Of a stretch of DNA of 43,150 bases, positions 41,752-43,150 are shown piece after piece (positions within the stretch are counted from its first letter, which is position 1; every line of letters begins with the position of its first letter). Source of the stretch: Parendozoicomonas sp. Alg238-R29 (lineage in GTDB: Bacteria > Pseudomonadota > Gammaproteobacteria > Pseudomonadales > Endozoicomonadaceae). Under the pieces are notes generated by a model that saw nothing but the letters and a program-made list of their open reading frames with translations, was not told the DNA's origin and ran no database searches. The translations under genes and the position numbers were made by a program. The stretch is taken from contig NZ_CAMZOG010000036.1 of the NCBI RefSeq assembly GCF_947331445.1, forward strand, positions 1 to 43,150. The letters are read 5' to 3'.

Positions 41752-43150
41752 TCAATTGATTCTGACATTAATAATCCATAACAGATTTTTCCGTATCTTA
41801 TCGAATTCGGCCTTGAAATCATCATGGCACTCAAATTTAATATTAATTAATATTTCTCTGAGCTTTATGATTAACTCGGTAACCTTGTCGTTAAAGGCAA
41901 ATGGTGCATTTCTCGCGTCTCTTATAAGACTATTTATAAAGTGCCAGTCGTCATTACAGCAGTTTTTAGCTTTTTTATGCTGATTCAGCCATTTAACACA
42001 TTCGCTTAACCTGAGTGCAAACATATAAGGCTTGTATGCTTCAGAAACCCCACTGACCGGAATATTAACCCTTTTTCTCTGATCTTCTTGTAATGGAACA
42101 TCCAGATACCAGATTAAAGGTTCGCTGACGGCTTTACCGTTGTCTACCAAGCTAGCCAGCCCCTTCAGCTTCTCCAGCTCCTTCAGCTCCTTCAGCTCCT
42201 TCAGCTTCTTCCGCTTCTCCAGCTCAAGTAGCTTTGTCTGATCAACTACTTTGTCTTGTACTACAGGTGTAACAGGTGGGGGTTTAGACTTGGGGATATA
42301 TTTTGGAGCCTTATGAAACTCAACAAACTTCTGAATACCATAAAAGAAATCTTTAACTTTCTTCACAAACAAATCTGTATCAATACAGTCAGTACTTGTT
42401 GTTTTCCACAGAGTAAGGCAACTCCGCAGTTCACTCTGAAGGGCATGAATCTTTTTAGTTCTGTCTTCACCGGGAATGTAAGTTGAATTAAAGTCCTGAA
42501 ATCTTGCCTGAAACTGCTCGCATAAGTGAATTCTCGTGTTTATATCAGAAATTTCTTGCATCAAACTACCACTAACACCACCCTTCTTAGCTATAGCTTC
42601 CACCTCTTGCATGATCTGGCTTGTCATCATCTGCAAACTTGCAGGCAAAGCAAGAAAATCTCTCCCATAGTGACCCATCAATACGGAAAAAGTTATGTAC
42701 GCAGAATGATAACGTCCACGATGAACATGTTGTTTAAGTAAAGATAAAAGTGAGTCCACATCGTCTGAAGAAGTAACAACACTTGTGTCTACACCATCAA
42801 TAGAAGCCCTAAGTGATCTGCTTAATTTATTGTCAATCTCAGCATCATCAATATCTAAAGGTGGTTCATCTGTTTGATTTGATAAATCATAAGAAGCACC
42901 CTTTACCAGGCTTTCATGAATGATCTTTTCAGACGGCCATACTTCTGAAGCAGGATCACTTTTCTTCCACTGAAGTGCATTGTCATTTTCAACATCATTC
43001 TTACGAATGTTCTGGCTTTCTTGACTGGTAGGCTCCTTAACTTCTACGAACGATACTTGCTCATCTTCAACAGGCTTTACTACTTTTTCTGCTGAAGAAG
43101 CCTGATCGCTTGAACTCTCCTGAGATTTATCATTATCAACATCATTCTTA
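41752..43150 (-). CDS. Unrecognised protein, C-terminal part (5' end beyond the window)
   Basis: The frame is open on the minus strand from the right edge to the stop at 41752, giving 465 visible residues. GTG 42757-42759 is an internal candidate start, but the frame stays open upstream, so a longer protein is more likely. Visible parts: an acidic, Ser/Glu/Asp-rich N-terminal stretch; a folded-looking block from DSLLSLLKQHVHRGRYHSAY; a central (Leu-Lys-Glu)n coiled-coil-like tract; a C-terminal block with KNCCNDDWHFINSLIRDA. No catalytic motif or membrane segment recognised. More AT-rich than the flagellar genes and convergent with motB. Function unknown; not obviously flagellar. Confidence 0.75.
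   Translation of the reverse strand, partial: KNDVDNDKSQESSSDQASSAEKVVKPVEDEQVSFVEVKEPTSQESQNIRKNDVENDNALQWKKSDPASEVWPSEKIIHESLVKGASYDLSNQTDEPPLDIDDAEIDNKLSRSLRASIDGVDTSVVTSSDDVDSLLSLLKQHVHRGRYHSAYITFSVLMGHYGRDFLALPASLQMMTSQIMQEVEAIAKKGGVSGSLMQEISDINTRIHLCEQFQARFQDFNSTYIPGEDRTKKIHALQSELRSCLTLWKTTSTDCIDTDLFVKKVKDFFYGIQKFVEFHKAPKYIPKSKPPPVTPVVQDKVVDQTKLLELEKRKKLKELKELKELEKLKGLASLVDNGKAVSEPLIWYLDVPLQEDQRKRVNIPVSGVSEAYKPYMFALRLSECVKWLNQHKKAKNCCNDDWHFINSLIRDARNAPFAFNDKVTELIIKLREILINIKFECHDDFKAEFDKIRKNLLWIINVRIN
42159..42222. repeat. 9-bp tandem repeat (CTCCTTCAG) in the right-edge gene
   Basis: Three exact copies of CTCCTTCAG (42178-42204) are flanked by degenerate copies on both sides. On the minus strand they encode Leu-Lys-Glu repeats. 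The unit is three codons, so copy-number change keeps the frame. Confidence 0.9.
42984..43150. repeat. 20-bp direct repeat, 147 bp apart, in the right-edge gene
   Basis: CATTTTCAACATCATTCTTA (42984-43003) recurs with one mismatch at 43131-43150, right at the window edge. The 147-bp spacing is 49 codons, so both encode the same Lys-Asn-Asp-Val-Glu/Asp-Asn-Asp segment in frame. This may be the start of a larger repeat outside the window. Confidence 0.7.

Noticed and set aside
42757-42759. GTG as the true start of the right-edge gene
   Set aside because: The same frame is open for a further 130 codons to the window edge, with the same compositional character, so the gene most likely begins outside.
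1-43150. tRNA, rRNA, insertion sequences, integrase or prophage genes
   Set aside because: None seen; no transposase-like or integrase-like protein and no tRNA-like folds noticed on either strand.

Overview
The window is almost entirely one flagellar gene cluster, followed by the 3' part of an unrelated gene at the right edge. Gene order and content match the lateral (Flag-2 type) flagellar clusters known from Vibrio and some enterobacteria: fliMNPQR-flhBA without fliO, motY-fliEFGHIJ, flgNM divergent from flgBCDEFGHIJKL, then flagellin-fliD-fliS-fliK-fliL-fliA-motA-motB. This points to a gammaproteobacterium. Short in-frame tandem repeats and moderate GC make a marine Oceanospirillales / Endozoicomonas-like host a reasonable guess, but that is inference only.

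Layout. (1) 1-84: a 12-bp tandem repeat. (2) 128-10875, + strand: axial set 1, flgBCDEFGHIJKL followed collinearly by flgM and flgN. (3) 10889-17343, - strand: fliM-fliN-fliP-fliQ-fliR-flhB-flhA, the rotor and export-gate operon. (4) 17439-23994, + strand: motY, fliE, fliF, fliG, fliH, fliI, fliJ. (5) 23963-24680, - strand: a second flgM and flgN. (6) 24895-34042, + strand: axial set 2, flgBCDEFGHIJKL. (7) 34121-41688, + strand: flagellin, fliD, fliS, fliK, fliL, fliA (sigma-28), motA, motB. (8) 41752 to the right edge, - strand: a partial gene of unknown function with a repetitive, charged, coiled-coil-like centre.

How the genes work together. One MS ring (FliF), one C ring (FliG/M/N), one export gate (FlhA/B, FliP/Q/R), one ATPase complex (FliH/I/J), one flagellin, one cap, one sigma-28 and one stator would serve two complete rod/hook/P-ring/L-ring/junction sets, each with its own FlgM anti-sigma factor and FlgN chaperone. 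That doubling is the most unusual property of the window. The two sets are clearly divergent, not a recent copy. In set 2 the TxGF/Y signature that defines the axial family has lost its glycine in FlgB, FlgG and FlgK, while all other motifs examined and all reading frames are intact.

Other points that stand out: a 33-bp palindrome inside fliR; fliI reading 107 bp into fliJ past a T5 run where one extra T would restore a TAATG stop/start junction; NPDH instead of NPTH at the FlhB autocleavage site; a FliM with no N-terminal CheY-binding motif; a Ser-Thr hexanucleotide repeat at the FliG N-terminus. Not found in the window: fliO, fliT, flgA, a lafK-type regulator, chemotaxis genes, and a muramidase domain on either FlgJ.
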